A stretch of DNA of 64,000 nucleotides from Palaemon carinicauda (taxonomy: Eukaryota; Arthropoda; Malacostraca; Decapoda; Palaemonidae), in the NCBI RefSeq assembly GCF_036898095.1, contig NC_090743.1, forward strand, positions 24,093,926 through 24,157,925, in the 5' to 3' direction. Below the pieces are notes generated by a model that saw only the letters and a program-made list of their open reading frames with translations, did not search any database and was not told the origin of the DNA. Below are positions 43,200 to 54,000 of this stretch, one piece after another. Numbering within the stretch: position 1 is the first letter of the stretch; each line of letters starts with the position of its first letter. Position numbers and translations under genes: made by a program.

Positions 43200-44089
43200 G
43201 AGACTTCTAGATTCCGTATGGATATCAGATGCGAACTGGAGAGTGTACTGGGGTCTCTCCAGTTTACTTCGGTGACAGACCCGGTGCTAAGAGCACAGCT
43301 AAAGGATGCAACCGGAGATTGGAGTAGTTATGCATCAGATGCGCGAAGAGATCTGAGAAGACCAGTTCCGCTTCGTCGAAATACTCTTCTTAGGCCTTGG
43401 TCCCAAGCCAGACTCCTTAGGAAGTCGGTTCTTCTTCATCCACCTCCCCCGTCGGTGACGAGTCACCCAGACGCCTCGAAGGAGGGATGGGGAGTTCACT
43501 CTCATCAGAAAAAGGCCCAAGGGTCTTGGTCCAGTCTATTCAAGACCTCTCACAGTCATTTTCGAGAGACTATGACAGTCCTTCTTTCCTTCAAGAAAGT
43601 CTCCCCGCATCGCTCAATCCACATTAGGTTGGTGCTGGACAGCGGGGGAGTTGTGAGATACTTGAATCGACAAGGATCAAGGTCGCCACCTCTCAACCAG
43701 GTGATGTTGGCCATCTTCCGATTTGGGGGAAGAAGAAATGGTACCTGTCAGTAGTTCACCTTTAAGGAGTCCGCAATGTGACAGCGGACGCTCTATCCAG
43801 GTTCACACCGATAGAGTCGGAATGGTCCCTAGACGCAGGACCATTCTCCTTCATTCTGAGTCAAGTCCCAGAACTGCGGCTAGACCTCTTTGCGACGAAA
43901 GACAACAAGAAGTTGCCCCTGTATGTGTCCCCGTACGAGGACCCCTTGGCGGAAGCAGTGGACGCGATGTCCCTCGACTGGAACAGATGGTTCAAGATTT
44001 ATCTGTTCCCTCCTTACAACCTTCTGTTGAGGGTCCTCAACAAACTGAGATCATTTAAGGGAGTAGCGGCAGTAGTGGCCCACAAATGA
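43200..44089 (+). pseudogene. DIRS-C RNase H and methyltransferase-like region
   Basis: 43140-43754 has VTSHPDASKEGWGVHS (first Asp), FRETMTVLLSF (Glu) and IRLVLDSGGVVRYLNRQGS (Asp). After a frameshift, VTADALSRFTP at about 43776 is the final RNase H Asp block. The frame then continues into LRLDLFATKDNKKLPLYVSP, EAVDAMSLDWNRW and YLFPPYNLLLRVLNK, the region after RNase H in DIRS pol proteins. FPPY here is close to the NPPY/DPPY motif of N6-adenine methyltransferases. Confidence 0.75.
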
Positions 44090-44224
44090 CCGAACAGTGT
44101 GGGGTTCCCTCTGGCATTGGAACTACGATTGGAGTTTCGTCCGCTACCAGATCCAGTTCTGACCCAGTGAGTCCAGAAGTCAATTGTCTGCGCTTCATCA
44201 CAGAAAACCCGGACCCAGCAGCTC

Positions 44225-45160
44225 ATGATTTCTTTCCTTAATCAGGTGAGAAAGTGTTTCGGGATTTCGAAAGCCAGCACGGACTTCCTAAAGGATTATA
44301 AGTGCAAACCTTTTATAAGGCAATATGAGTCATCTTGGAGAGAATGGGTAGCCCTTGTCAGACGAAGATTCCGCAGGAGATCACGACGGACTTCTGCTTG
44401 TCTTTCTTCTTCCATCTCCATGGTTATGGATCGGTAACTAACACGATTTTATCATGTAGGCCTGCTTTGACAAGACCCATTCTATATGCCTTCCAGGTCG
44501 ACCTCGCTAACGAGATCTTTTATAAAAGTTCCGAAAGCCTGCGCTAGGCTCAGACCTTTAGCACCTCCAAAGCCCAATTCATGGTCTTTAGAAAAGTTCT
44601 TCATGTTGCTTCACTGTTGAACAATAAGGAGTGTGCGTTAAAGGATTTGACCCATAAGTTATCCTCCTTTTTGCACTCGCGTCCGGGGCCAGGGTTAGTG
44701 AGATCATACCCCTCTCGAGAGAGGAAGGTCGTGTTCAGTCCCTGGATGGGTGAACTGAACCTATTTCCGGATCCTACGTTTCTCACCAAGAACGAGTTAC
44801 CCACCATCAGGTGGGGTCCCTGAAGAATCTGCCCTCTGAAAGAAGATGCATCTCTATGTCCAGTAGAATGCCTAAAGGTCTATCTTCGTAGAACTTCAGA
44901 CTTCAAGGATGGCCATCTGGCCAGGGGAGAAACGTCAGGCTCAAAATTTATTACTGAAATAACTCAGGGCGAAAATCACATATCTTATTCGCAGAGCGGA
45001 TCCTGACTGTTCACCCACAGGTCACGATCCGAGGAAAGTTGCTTCATCCTTAAACTTCTTTAGTTGTAGGGATTTTGGACATCTTCGTTCGTACACTGGC
45101 TGGAAGTCTTCCAGAGTGTTCTTTCGTCACTATGCGAAGCAAGTGCAGCAACTAAGAGGT
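44225..45160 (+). pseudogene. DIRS-C tyrosine recombinase (frameshifted)
   Basis: N-terminal core-binding part at 44225-44437 (STDFLKDYKCKPFIRQYESS and WREWV). The catalytic part includes LCPVECLKVYLRRTSDFK at about 44852-44905, the box II segment HDPRKVASS at 45024-45050, and KSSRVFFRHYAKQV with the nucleophilic Tyr near 45130. The frame shifts at least twice. Box I is not clear. It is followed by about 900 bp of noncoding sequence with an AT microsatellite at about 45510-45540. Confidence 0.75.
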
Positions 45161-46111
45161 TCTGTGGTGGCAGTGGGTTGCGTTGTTAACCCTGCTGTTT
45201 AACTCTGCGAGGAACAGTAACTTAATTGGGACAATTAATTCCAGGGTGAGTATGTAGTCACATGTTGTACTACATACTATGTGAGGGTACTGGGTGACCC
45301 ACGTTGACTGTTCCACTTTCAAAGGTGAACCCAGCATAAGTGCAAACATGCGTGCCGAGCGTTTCTAACGCTAATGTGACTGATTAGTAAAACAGACTTT
45401 TGACTTTGATACTTTGGTATCTTAAAAGTGGCTCCAATGTTTTTTCTTTCAGACAAACAAGTTGCTGTTTACTATCATACTTATGCTTAAAGTTTTAGTT
45501 ATCCTCCTCTTATATATAGATATATATATATATATATGAGTGTGGTTAACCTGTTTGTTTATTGTCTGTCAATAAACTGGTTCTTGAGAACCTTGCGTCT
45601 CCTTCACCTGTGAGCATTCATTCTATGTATATTTACCCGGGGATAATTCTAATAGAATGTTCCCTTATGCAAGCTAATATTGCATTGGTTTATGCTTCCC
45701 CTTAGCTGGAGGACTCCATCCCATAAAGGGATGGTGGCGGATTTACGAGTTTCCTCCTAAGCGGATATGAACCTTTGTCCAATACGTGTTTTGAGCGGAG
45801 GACTGGTCGATATTTCATATTGACACAGTGATTCTTTTCGAACTTCGCTTTACCCAGTATGGGGTGAGACCACTATACTCGCTTGCCTGGGGTTCATACT
45901 TAGATATATGTACTCTTCGAGACTTTCCCAGAGTCTAGTAAGACTCTTCCCTGTTGGGGGCAGGAAGCTCTATCATGGTTTATGATTAGTTGAAAAGATG
46001 TATGACGGTAACATCTTAGGTCTCTAGGTCGCGTCGACTGGGGGAAATATTTCTGAGGAGTACGGCACATTTTGAGAATCCACAGATACAGTAATGCTCT
46101 GGTATACTTCC

Positions 46112-46200
46112 ATCAGGACGACATGGCTTGAGCCCAAAAAACGGATTTTGAGCGAAGCGAAAAATCTATTTTTGGGTAAGATGGCCATGTCGTCCTGATG
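46112..46200 (+). repeat. DIRS-C internal complementary region
   Basis: CCATCAGGACGACATGGCTT up to the A-run is the reverse complement of the left end (37832-37862). It is joined directly to CGGATTTTGAGCGAAGCG and the following sequence, the reverse complement of the right end (46600-46660). Confidence 0.92.
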
Positions 46201-46280
46201 GACCCGCCCTTCCCTTTCAATGAAAGGGCCGTAGGATCCCTCCCTACATACAGTATCTGTAGCACCTCGTGTTTCGCTAC

Positions 46281-46615
46281 AAGGAATGCAGATGGCGCCA
46301 GAATCGGCGCAGGGCACGCTTACGAAACGGGAGAAGAGAGGGCCTTACGAACGGCTCTCCCCTTTTCTTTCTCGTTTTCGTTTTCTTGCCATTTGACCCC
46401 TACGAAGTGTTAACTCTATTCGGGGTATAGATTGCTATGAGGCGTGTCAAGAATACGTCCACTGATATTTACGATATCCCTAAGGTCTTTTTTAGGGATA
46501 CTCGCTCCAGGAGTTAGAATTCTGGGTACCTTAAGGTAAATTCTCTGGGAATATCGCCGTAGTTGTAATATACCCTAGGAAGCTGCCTTTAAGGAACTTC
46601 CATCAGGACGACATG
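46281..46615 (-). repeat. DIRS-C inverted repeat, right arm
   Basis: Partner of 37848-38182. The element then continues to a TTTT end at about 46663. Confidence 0.93.
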
Positions 46616-46898
46616 GCCATCTTACCCAAAAATAGATTTTTCGCTTCGCTCAAAATCCGTTTTATGGTATTAAATTAAAAAAATAAAATCTATTTATTTG
46701 TAAGTTTAGATAGATTCTTATCAACAATTTATTATTCATATTGCATTTATAAATAAAATACAGAAATGGGATTGGTTATTTGTGGTTTAGCCTCGCGACA
46801 AGTAAATTCAGAGACAAGTAAATTCGACTTGAGTTGGTTTTCAACATACGTTGCCTCTCCTGGAACCAATTACTGACGTAAGGCGAGGTACACCTGTA

Positions 46899-47547
46899 TA
46901 GTACTTTACCGTAAAGTAATTTTAGCTGCTTTTTCTTACAAGTCTGATATATGAAAACCAGAGCTTTTGAATGACCCACACTATGTCTTCAATACGAACT
47001 AAATACCAGGAAACAAGAGTTTGTGATATTAAACAAATTCTGGTTAGAAAAATTAGTCATTAATTAATACCCAGGATGAGCCCAGCTATTCATTTGTAAG
47101 GAATTTCACTTGATTAATTCTGATCATCTGTAATTCCTAATGTCTAAATATCAATAATTTTCATATTCTTAAAACCAATTCCAAAAGATCAACAAACATA
47201 AAATGTAAATTTCTAAAACTGATTTTGGATTTTGATTTACGAATTAAGACCACATGACCAGGCACTGCTGCCTGGAATGCCAATCACCAGGAACGGAGGT
47301 AGACGGATAAAAAACCAGCGCAGCAAGAGGCTGAAGAAAATTCGCAAAGATCTGTAAATAATGCCTTAAGTGTACCGTGTGAGCTTAGGTACAATAAAGA
47401 GAAAGTATCAATTATTTGTTATAGTTTTATAAATTGTTTGGTAGTATAGTACTGTAGTCTGAAACAAGTGAAATACTGGTGCTTATGATTTTGAGGCCTG
47501 ACATTAATGTTCACTAATGTTATTTATTCTAATTATTATATAAAAAA
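46899..47547. other. ADPRS intron between Tigger-like element and DIRS-B copy 3
   Basis: About 650 bp of AT-rich sequence. Nothing recognised. Confidence 0.4.
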
Positions 47548-47799
47548 ATGACAAATTCGTAGATAATTTGTATTTTTCCTAACGATACAAGTCTTAGCTA
47601 TTTCTTTAGGGGTACTACTTTCTGCAAAGCTGAAATGACGAGCCATTAAAATTTAGCGAGGGTTAACTACCTACACTGCTAGTTAGCGGGGGTGAGGGGG
47701 GTAGCTTGCTACTACTCCCACTCACACACCGCTGATTTAGCTCACTTTGCTTGGAGGTAAGACTTCATGGGGGATAGGGATGGCAGGCAAGTTTATATA

Positions 47800-47900
47800 A
47801 ATAGCTAAGGTTTGTATCGTTAGGAAAAATACAAATTTTCTACGAATTTGTCGTTTGTTCCGTAACTGGAATACAAACCTACGCTATTTATTTAGGGGTG
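47800..47900 (+). repeat. DIRS-B copy 3 internal complementary region
   Basis: Same fused-end structure as in copy 1; junction GAATTTGTCGTTTGTTCCG. Confidence 0.85.
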
Positions 47901-48393
47901 ACTCACCCATTAGGAAGGGTGGACGTCCCTGCCAATCTGGCTTTTGGCTTTACCTGGGGGCTCCTTATCTCAGTATCTTAGTACTCAAAACCTTGCTACG
48001 CAAGGTCTGCGACCTACACAAGCTGTGTGTTGAGATATTTAGAAGTGTGACTGTCTAGTGAAAGTTATTCTGAGTCTTTTTGTAGGAAAAACTGTTGTAA
48101 CCAAAACTTTCCCAATACCACCTCGCCAGGGTATGGGGATGCAACAGTATTAGCTTAATACTAGGTACACAAGGGAGCATGGTTTACCCGCAGTGGTTTG
48201 AGGTCAGCTTATGCAGAGAACCTAGGATGCTGCTTTCCCCAAGAGAGGGGAGGATGAAGAAAAGAATAAGAGCCAGTCAAATCTTTTCATTCACACAGAC
48301 TAAAACCGGGTAACAGTGCCCTCAAATACTGAATCATTATTCAATGAAGAGAAGATTTGAATGAATCAAATTCAATGTGAAGTGATTAGACAG

Positions 48394-49632
48394 CTAAATA
48401 ACGGAAATATCAGGAACAGCAGGCGAGCGCTTGCGCGCAATAGCGCACGAGCGCGCAGGGGATACCTGGCACTTAAGCGACTTGCTCACAATGTGAGAAA
48501 GCCCCTTTTGCACCGAAGGGACCGGTGCCCGTTGGATAACGGGGTGCGTGGGCGCCCACAGCGCGTCAGCAGCCAGGAACGGAGACGGTAGGTCAGCAGG
48601 TCTGGCAGGCGAAGGAGATTGGGAACGATCAGCAGAGAGGTCCAGGGATGCGGCTGCAACGGTTGGTGCACGGTGAGGAGAATTCTCTGCGGGGGACTGC
48701 GAAGGCGAAGAACCGAAGAGGTGCCTCCTAACTCCCTTGTGGGGAGAAGGAAGGCCTCTACGGCGAAGAGGAAGACAAGCCTTACTTCTGATACGTCCTC
48801 TAGGGGCAGCAGGCAGACCATCATCAGTCCTCCGAAGAGGAGTCTCTGTTAGTGAACTCCCCCAAGGGGGAGAATCACTTGCAGGAGAGACCGTTGGACT
48901 TAGCTCCTCCCTCGAAGGATGTTCGGAGGGGGGAACTAAGCCTTCAGCAACATCAGCACCCAAAGCAGAGGTTTGACCTAACTCGTCGGAAGCCTCTGCC
49001 ACAACAACGTCGACGATAGACAGAGGGTCAACCTCTGCTATCACCGGCGACTATTTGACAGCAGCCCCCAACCTAATTATGTCAAACAGGGCTTCCTTAG
49101 AGGACGAACCCTGAAGCCCCAAGGAAGCCCAAAGCTAAAATAAATCATTGTTAGACACATTATCAGAAATAACCTCGCCCGGGGGAGGAGGAGGAGCTGC
49201 CTCGCTATGGGAGGCAACGCCCTCTCCCGAATCCCGAGGTTGGCGAACAAAAGTACGGCCTACGCTACCACTCGACGGCCTCTCGGAAGAGACCGATCGT
49301 GTGGGAGCTTCGAAGGAGGTTTGGGCTACGGAAGAAAAGTCCTTGGGATTTTCTCTCTTCAAGGAAACCACTGAAGGAGAAATATCCCGTTTAGACTTCT
49401 TCCGGCGCCGGGAAAACCTCTCCCACTGGGAGGTAGACTACTCGCTACACTCACCACACACTTTATTTCTGTCACACCGTTGACCCCTACAAAAAGGACA
49501 CAAGTTGTGAGGGTCCGTGTCGACCGCCGACATATAAGTTCCACAAGGGCGGTCAGGTAATCCGGGACACTTCCGCATGATAGAGGCCAACTTCCAAACA
49601 CACTGAAAAGAAAAAGCAAAAACAAAGAACAA
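48394..49632 (-). pseudogene. DIRS-B copy 3 gag N-terminal part
   Basis: Starts near 49578 with MRKCPGLPDRPCG and DPHNLCPFCRGQRCD, the family cysteine cluster. After frame changes it continues through a Ser/Pro/Arg-rich region (frame 49044-48394, RGRIRSKACLPLRRRGLPSP, ASLDLSADRSQSPSPARPAD). It ends in a short remnant of the GCG-rich repeat. Several indels separate the frames. Confidence 0.75.
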
Positions 49633-50007
49633 AGGCTGTCAATTAAGCGAGGTTGGGAGCAGACACGTCTGATCGTCACCCGAGCCAAAAGCAAAGTGAA
49701 CTATTCACAGGTGTGGCTCGTCATTTCAGCTACGCCGAAAGTAATACTGTACCCATATTAAATAGCGTGGTTTGTATTTCAGTTACGGAACAATTATGTA
49801 TTTTAGATTGAATCCTGTTCTAATAAAGATGTGATGCAATTCCATGTATGGTGACCTGGCAAAACACTATTGTTATAATTCTACTTTCAAACTAAATTCA
49901 ATCACCCTGCCAGAAATACACCTTGTGATCTTTTTAAAATCCATACATCTCACATATTGAATATTTCTCACTACTGAACTTTCCATACAAAATTTCTTAT
50001 CATTATT

Positions 50008-50985
50008 AGTGACAGAATTTGGAAGGGTGTGTGAGAGAAGGAAGTTGAGAGTTAATGTGGGTAAGAGTAAGGTTATGAAATGTACGAGAAGGGAAGATGG
50101 TGCGAGGTTGAATGTTATGTTGAATGGAGTTACTTAAGGTGGATCAGTCTAAGTACTTGGGGTCTGTTGTTGCAGCAAATGGAGGAGTGAAAGCAGATGT
50201 ACATCAGAAAGTGAATGAAAGATGCAAAGTGTTGGGGGCAGTGAAGGGAGTGGTAAGGAATAGAGGGTTGGGCATGAATGTAAAGAGAGTTCTGTATGAA
50301 AAAGTGATTGTACCAACTGTGATGTATGGATCGGAGTTGTGGGGAATGAAAGTGATGGAGAGACAGAAATTGAATGTGTTTGAGATGAAGTGTCTGAGGA
50401 GTATGGCTGGTGTATCTCGAGTTGATAGGGTTAAGAACGAAGTGGTGTGGGTGAGAACAGGTGTAAGAAATGAGTTAGCAGCTAGAGTGGATATGAATGT
50501 GTTTAGGTGGTTTAGCCATGTTGAGAGAATAGAAAATGGTTGTCTGCTAAAGAAGGTGATGAATGCAAGAATTGATGGGAGAAGTACAGAAGGAAGGCCA
50601 AGGTTTGGGTGGATGGATGGAGTGAAGAAAGCTCTGGGTGATGAGAGGATAGATGTGAGAGAGGCAAGAGAGCGTGCTAGAAATAGGAATGAATGGCGAG
50701 CGATTGTGACGCAGTTCCGGAAGGCCCTGATGGTTCCTCCGGTTGCCTTGGATGACCGCAGAGGTAACAGCAGTAGGGGATTCAGCGTTATGAAGCTTCA
50801 TCTGTGGTGGATAACGGAGGAGGGTGGGCTGTGGCACTCTAGCAGTACCAGCCGAACTCGGTTGAGTCCTTTGTCAGGCTGGGAGGAACGTAGAGAGTAA
50901 AGGTCCCCTTTTTTTCATTTGTTTGATGTCGGCTACACCCCAAAATTGGGGGAAGTGCCTTGGTATATGTATGTGTATGATTACA
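50008..50985 (+). mobile_element. RTE-like LINE fragment, best-preserved 3' end
   Basis: The open frame 50124-50900 (258 residues) carries SKYLGSVVAANGGVKADV, YEKVIVPTVMYGSELWGMKV, EMKCLRSMAGVSRVDRVKNE, RWFSHVERIENGCLLKK and GRPRFGWMDGVKKALGDERI. These are the blocks downstream of the RT active site. The catalytic FADD box is missing because of 5' truncation near 50008. A frame change near 50125 separates VCERRKLRVNVGKSKVM from the rest. The 3' UTR and a TATATGTATG tail end near 50985. It is antisense to ADPRS and lies just upstream of an exon boundary. Confidence 0.82.
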
Positions 50986-51079
50986 CTATCATTGTATACA
51001 GTAAAACATGTTGCAGGTTGAGTTACAGTATTAACCAAGTCGTAAAAAAACGTTCATAGAATGCCGGCAAGGAATTTAC

Positions 51080-51210
51080 CTGCAAAACAGCTCCATTATA
51101 TCCCATTCTATTGGCATGAGTGATCAATGCAGAATCTTTGGCTGTGTTCACCACTTCCTGGTCATCTTTATTATAACAAAACAGAGCCACTGGAGCTACT
51201 CTCATGGCAC
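51080..51210 (-). CDS. ADPRS: ADPRS (ARH3) exon with NGGAMRVAP motif
   Basis: Exon encoding 43 full codons starting AMRVAPVALF and ending HANRMGYNGAVLQ. Joined to the upstream exon it restores GNGGAMRVAP, a hallmark of the ARH fold. The acceptor is a T-rich tract ending AG at 51211-51212. The donor is CAG|gtaaat at 51080/51079. The exon begins with the last two bases of the split Gly codon and ends on a codon boundary. The 939-bp intron upstream (51211-52149) holds no recognised repeat. The downstream intron is about 28.6 kb and is almost entirely nested transposons. No frameshift or stop is seen. Confidence 0.92.
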
Positions 51211-52149
51211 CTAAAAAAAATTAGAAATTGATAAAATGGTTGTGATTAAGAATGATCTTAATTACAAGACGTTAGAGCAACATTATGAAAATTAATGATT
51301 AAGTTCAAAATATGTGGCCAAATTAATAAAAATATTTAGCATGAGGAAAAGGTTTCCTTTGGTACCAGTCCAAAACAGTTAATAGAATAACTAAAAAAAT
51401 TACAGTACCTTGGAGTTCTGTAAATGGAAGACAGTACTGCAAGTTATTTTTTCAAGACCAAAGTAATTAGCAATGAATACCTTCCAAAATTTTTCTTTAA
51501 AATACAGTTAACAAATATGTAAAACCATCATCATCATGAATGTTTTTACATCATCTCCTCCTTTACAAAATTAGACCTGTATAGTTAACACCCTTCTCTT
51601 ATATTCTATATTCTGGCCCCCTGAACTCACATTATGTTTTTTAAGTCTTCATATAGTTGCTTTATCAATGATTTCTTGGGCCATCCTACAGATCTTTGTC
51701 ATGCTACTTATCTACTTTCCTGACCGATAATTCTTCATCCCTTTTTATTATACGTTTAACCCATTTCAATTTTGTGTTCTCAGACTTTTTCAGCATCTGG
51801 ACACCAGAACTCTAAATTAATTAATTTGTTATAAAACATTACTTTTGCAATCCAGTTAGGAATTTTAACATTTCCAAAAACTCAAACCTGACATTTCCTA
51901 AGCGAGCAGACGATGAATGATGACAGGAAATATAACAAAGGATTTTCAGTAATTATACTCATCATTCATATATATCACCTTTTTCAACCTGAAGTAATGG
52001 GATTATTTAGATTTACTAGTTTGGGTCATATAGCCCAGTGATAGGGCCTGTGAGGCCATTCAACATCGAAGAAAAAAACTGCCATTACATTGGAGCAAGA
52101 GTCAGAAGATAAAATAGTTGTCATTCCATATTAATTTAAATATACAAAC
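51211..52149. other. Short ADPRS intron
   Basis: 939-bp intron between two ADPRS exons. No repeat recognised. Confidence 0.6.
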
Positions 52150-52298
52150 CTCCATTTCCAAAAGACCCTCTGCCATTAAACTGTAATCCTGCTGGTGTGT
52201 ATACATCACTGAACTTGTTTACCCTCAAGGCTGCAAACACATCAACAATATTTGCCCCATATCCTCTGTTTGGCTCTGCATAGTACTCCTTCACAAAT
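52150..52298 (-). CDS. ADPRS: ADPRS (ARH3) internal exon, first one visible
   Basis: Exon of the ADP-ribosylhydrolase ARH3, which removes ADP-ribose from serine and degrades poly(ADP-ribose). It encodes about 49 residues (FVKEYYAEPNRGYGAN ... FNGRGSFGNG) that follow the ARH3 family segment after the DPDRGYGAG-type motif. The acceptor is a CTAG at 52299-52302 and the donor is G|gtttgt at 52150/52149. The exon starts with the last base of a codon and ends with the first base of a Gly codon, which the next exon completes. The upstream exons, carrying the N-terminus and the TDD metal-binding motif, were not found in 52299-64000, so the gene probably begins outside the window. Family assignment is from remembered ARH3 sequence features; the splice phases are seen directly. 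Confidence 0.9.
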
Positions 52299-52827
52299 CT
52301 AGAGGGGCAGACAAGTACAGTATTACTTTCCTTTTTCATTTAAGAAAACCCCAAATTCATAAAAATATTAACATATCCTGTTTAAGAATACAAAAAAGAT
52401 GACAAATCAACATTTCTCAAGAATTAATATAAAACAATCTTTTCTTCAAACAAACGTCTTAGCCATTAATTGCCTTATCTATGTAAGAAAATATCCAGTC
52501 ACATCCATAAAAATTCAAAACTGACAAACAACTGGCCAAAAACTCTGTTGTCATTCCATTGGGCTTCAATTTGTGAATCAAACATGTGCAGGCCTGGATG
52601 GTGGTAATGTTCCATTATAATTTATAGGTTTGTATAGGAAAAATATTTTTGCATAATACATATATCACTTGTTCTTTACATCCCATTAGCTTTATGTTGA
52701 TTGAATAGCTATCAAGGCTGGGAGGGCAAGAGTGATATACTACTGTAATCTAAACAAGGGGTCTCAACCTGCAGCCCTCGAGCAGCATGTATCCCTCAGA
52801 ACAAGAGAATTGTGTAATCTTAATTTA

Positions 52828-52849
<22 letters not shown>
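52299..52849. other. ADPRS intron 5' of the first visible exon
   Basis: AT-rich. I searched both strands for the missing ADPRS exons (TDD and GxxxGDxxG motifs) and saw none. Ends in an (AAT)n tract at about 52828-52866. Confidence 0.4.
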
Positions 52850-52866
<17 letters not shown>

Positions 52867-53290
52867 TATAATCATCATCATCATCACCTACACCTATTGA
52901 CACAAAGGGCCTCACTTAGATTTTGCCAGTATTCTCTATCTTGAGGTTTTAATTTAATATTTCTCCATTCATCATCTCCCACTTTACACTTCGTAGTCCT
53001 CAGCCATGTAGACCTGGGTCTTTAAATCTTCTAAGGCCTTAAACATTTGGTGAACTATTCTCTCTTAGGGTGTGCGAAGAGCATGACCAAATCATCTCCA
53101 TCTATCCCTCACCATGATCTCATCCACATATGGCACATGAGTAATCTCCCTTATAGTTTAATTTTTAAACCTATCCAACCATTTAACTCACAATATTCTT
53201 CTGAGGGCTTTGTTCTCAGATCCACTAAGTCTAAATCTGTTGGAGATTATTTCATTGTCATACCATGACTAATTTTCATAAAGTACTATA
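52850..53290 (-). mobile_element. Second LINE family, third copy
   Basis: Starts after (AAT)n and (ATC)n microsatellites. Contains the conserved CCTATTGACACAAAGGGCCT and GTAGTCCTCAGCCATGTAGA segments of the family at 16795-17480, with decayed coding sequence on the minus strand. Confidence 0.65.
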
Positions 53291-53299
53291 ACACTGATC

Positions 53300-53388
53300 C
53301 ACTTTTCATGCCATTTGTGGACTATAAAAAGGAGTCTGATAGTGTGCACTGGCCAATTTTATGCGTTATTATAGAATTCCTCTTAAAT
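53300..53388 (+). pseudogene. Short RT patch, opposite strand
   Basis: Plus-strand FVDYKKESDSVHW followed after a frameshift by RYYRIPLKY. This is the FVDFxKAFDSV block of a non-LTR reverse transcriptase. It directly abuts the minus-strand LINE end on one side and the DIRS-B copy 4 end on the other. Confidence 0.6.
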
Positions 53389-54000
53389 ATAACAAATTCA
53401 TAGATAATTTGTATTTTTCCTAACGATGCAAACCTTAGCTATTTACTTAGGGGTATTACTTTCTGCAAAGCTGAAATGACGAGCCATTAAAATTTAGCGA
53501 GGGTTAACTACCCACACCACTAGTTAGTGGGAGGCAGGGGGGGTAGCTTGCTACTACTCCCACTCACACACCGGTGATTTAGCTTACTTTGCTTAGAAGT
53601 AGGACTTCAAGGGGGATAGGGATCGCGGGCAAGTTTGTATAAATAGCTAAGGTTTGTATCGTTAGGAAAAATACAAATTATCTACGAATTTGTCATTTGT
53701 TTCTTAACTGGAATACAAACCTAAGCTATTTATTTAGGGGTGACTCACCCATTAGGAAGGGTGGACGTCCCTGCCAATCAGGCTTTTGGCTTTACCCAGG
53801 GGCTCCTTATCTCAGTATCTTAGTACAGTACTAAAAAATAAGGAGTCCCTGAGCCTTGCTAAAACCTTGCTACGCAAGGTCCGCGACCTACGCAAGCTGT
53901 GTGCTGAGATATTTAGGAGTGTGACTATCTAGGTAAAGTTGTTCAGAGTCTTTTTGTACGAAAAATGTTATTTTTATAATAAAATAAATTTTTGAATATA

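Larger units (their letters stand above)
37832..46663 (+). mobile_element. DIRS-like retrotransposon, family C
   Basis: An 8.8-kb element coding on the plus strand, antisense to ADPRS. Its 335-bp inverted repeats (37848-38182 and 46281-46615) show no mismatch by eye. The internal complementary region at about 46112-46200 fuses complements of both ends. Domains in order are a gag-like region, RT, RNase H, methyltransferase-like and tyrosine recombinase. The frame changes several times and the RT active site is YLDF instead of YLDD, so it is not autonomous. Long noncoding sequence (38183-40980) precedes gag. It sits inside the Tigger-like element. Confidence 0.88.
29899..46896 (+). mobile_element. 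Tigger/pogo-like DNA transposon split by two DIRS elements
   Basis: The left end at 29899 reads CAGGTATACCTCGGTTAACG and the right end at 46896, in reverse complement, reads CAGGTGTACCTCGCCTTACG. The ends agree at 18 of their first 22 bases. Both are flanked by TA (29897-29898 and 46897-46898), the target duplication of Tc1/mariner-type elements. Removing the DIRS insertions at 30522-36996 and 37832-46663 leaves three pieces totalling about 1.7 kb. The middle piece has QTLDQFFIKM at 37533-37562, typical of the C-terminus of pogo/Tigger transposases. Most of the transposase is lost. Confidence 0.7.
47548..49795 (-). mobile_element. DIRS-B copy 3, internally deleted 2.25-kb derivative
   Basis: Both family B ends are present (47548 and about 49795), with the internal complementary region at 47800-47900, the adjoining noncoding part, and the gag N-terminal half (48394-49632). 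The recombinase, RNase H, RT and gag C-terminus are deleted. It is a non-autonomous derivative. It also provides the uninterrupted version of the sequence into which DIRS-A copy 3 inserted. Confidence 0.88.
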
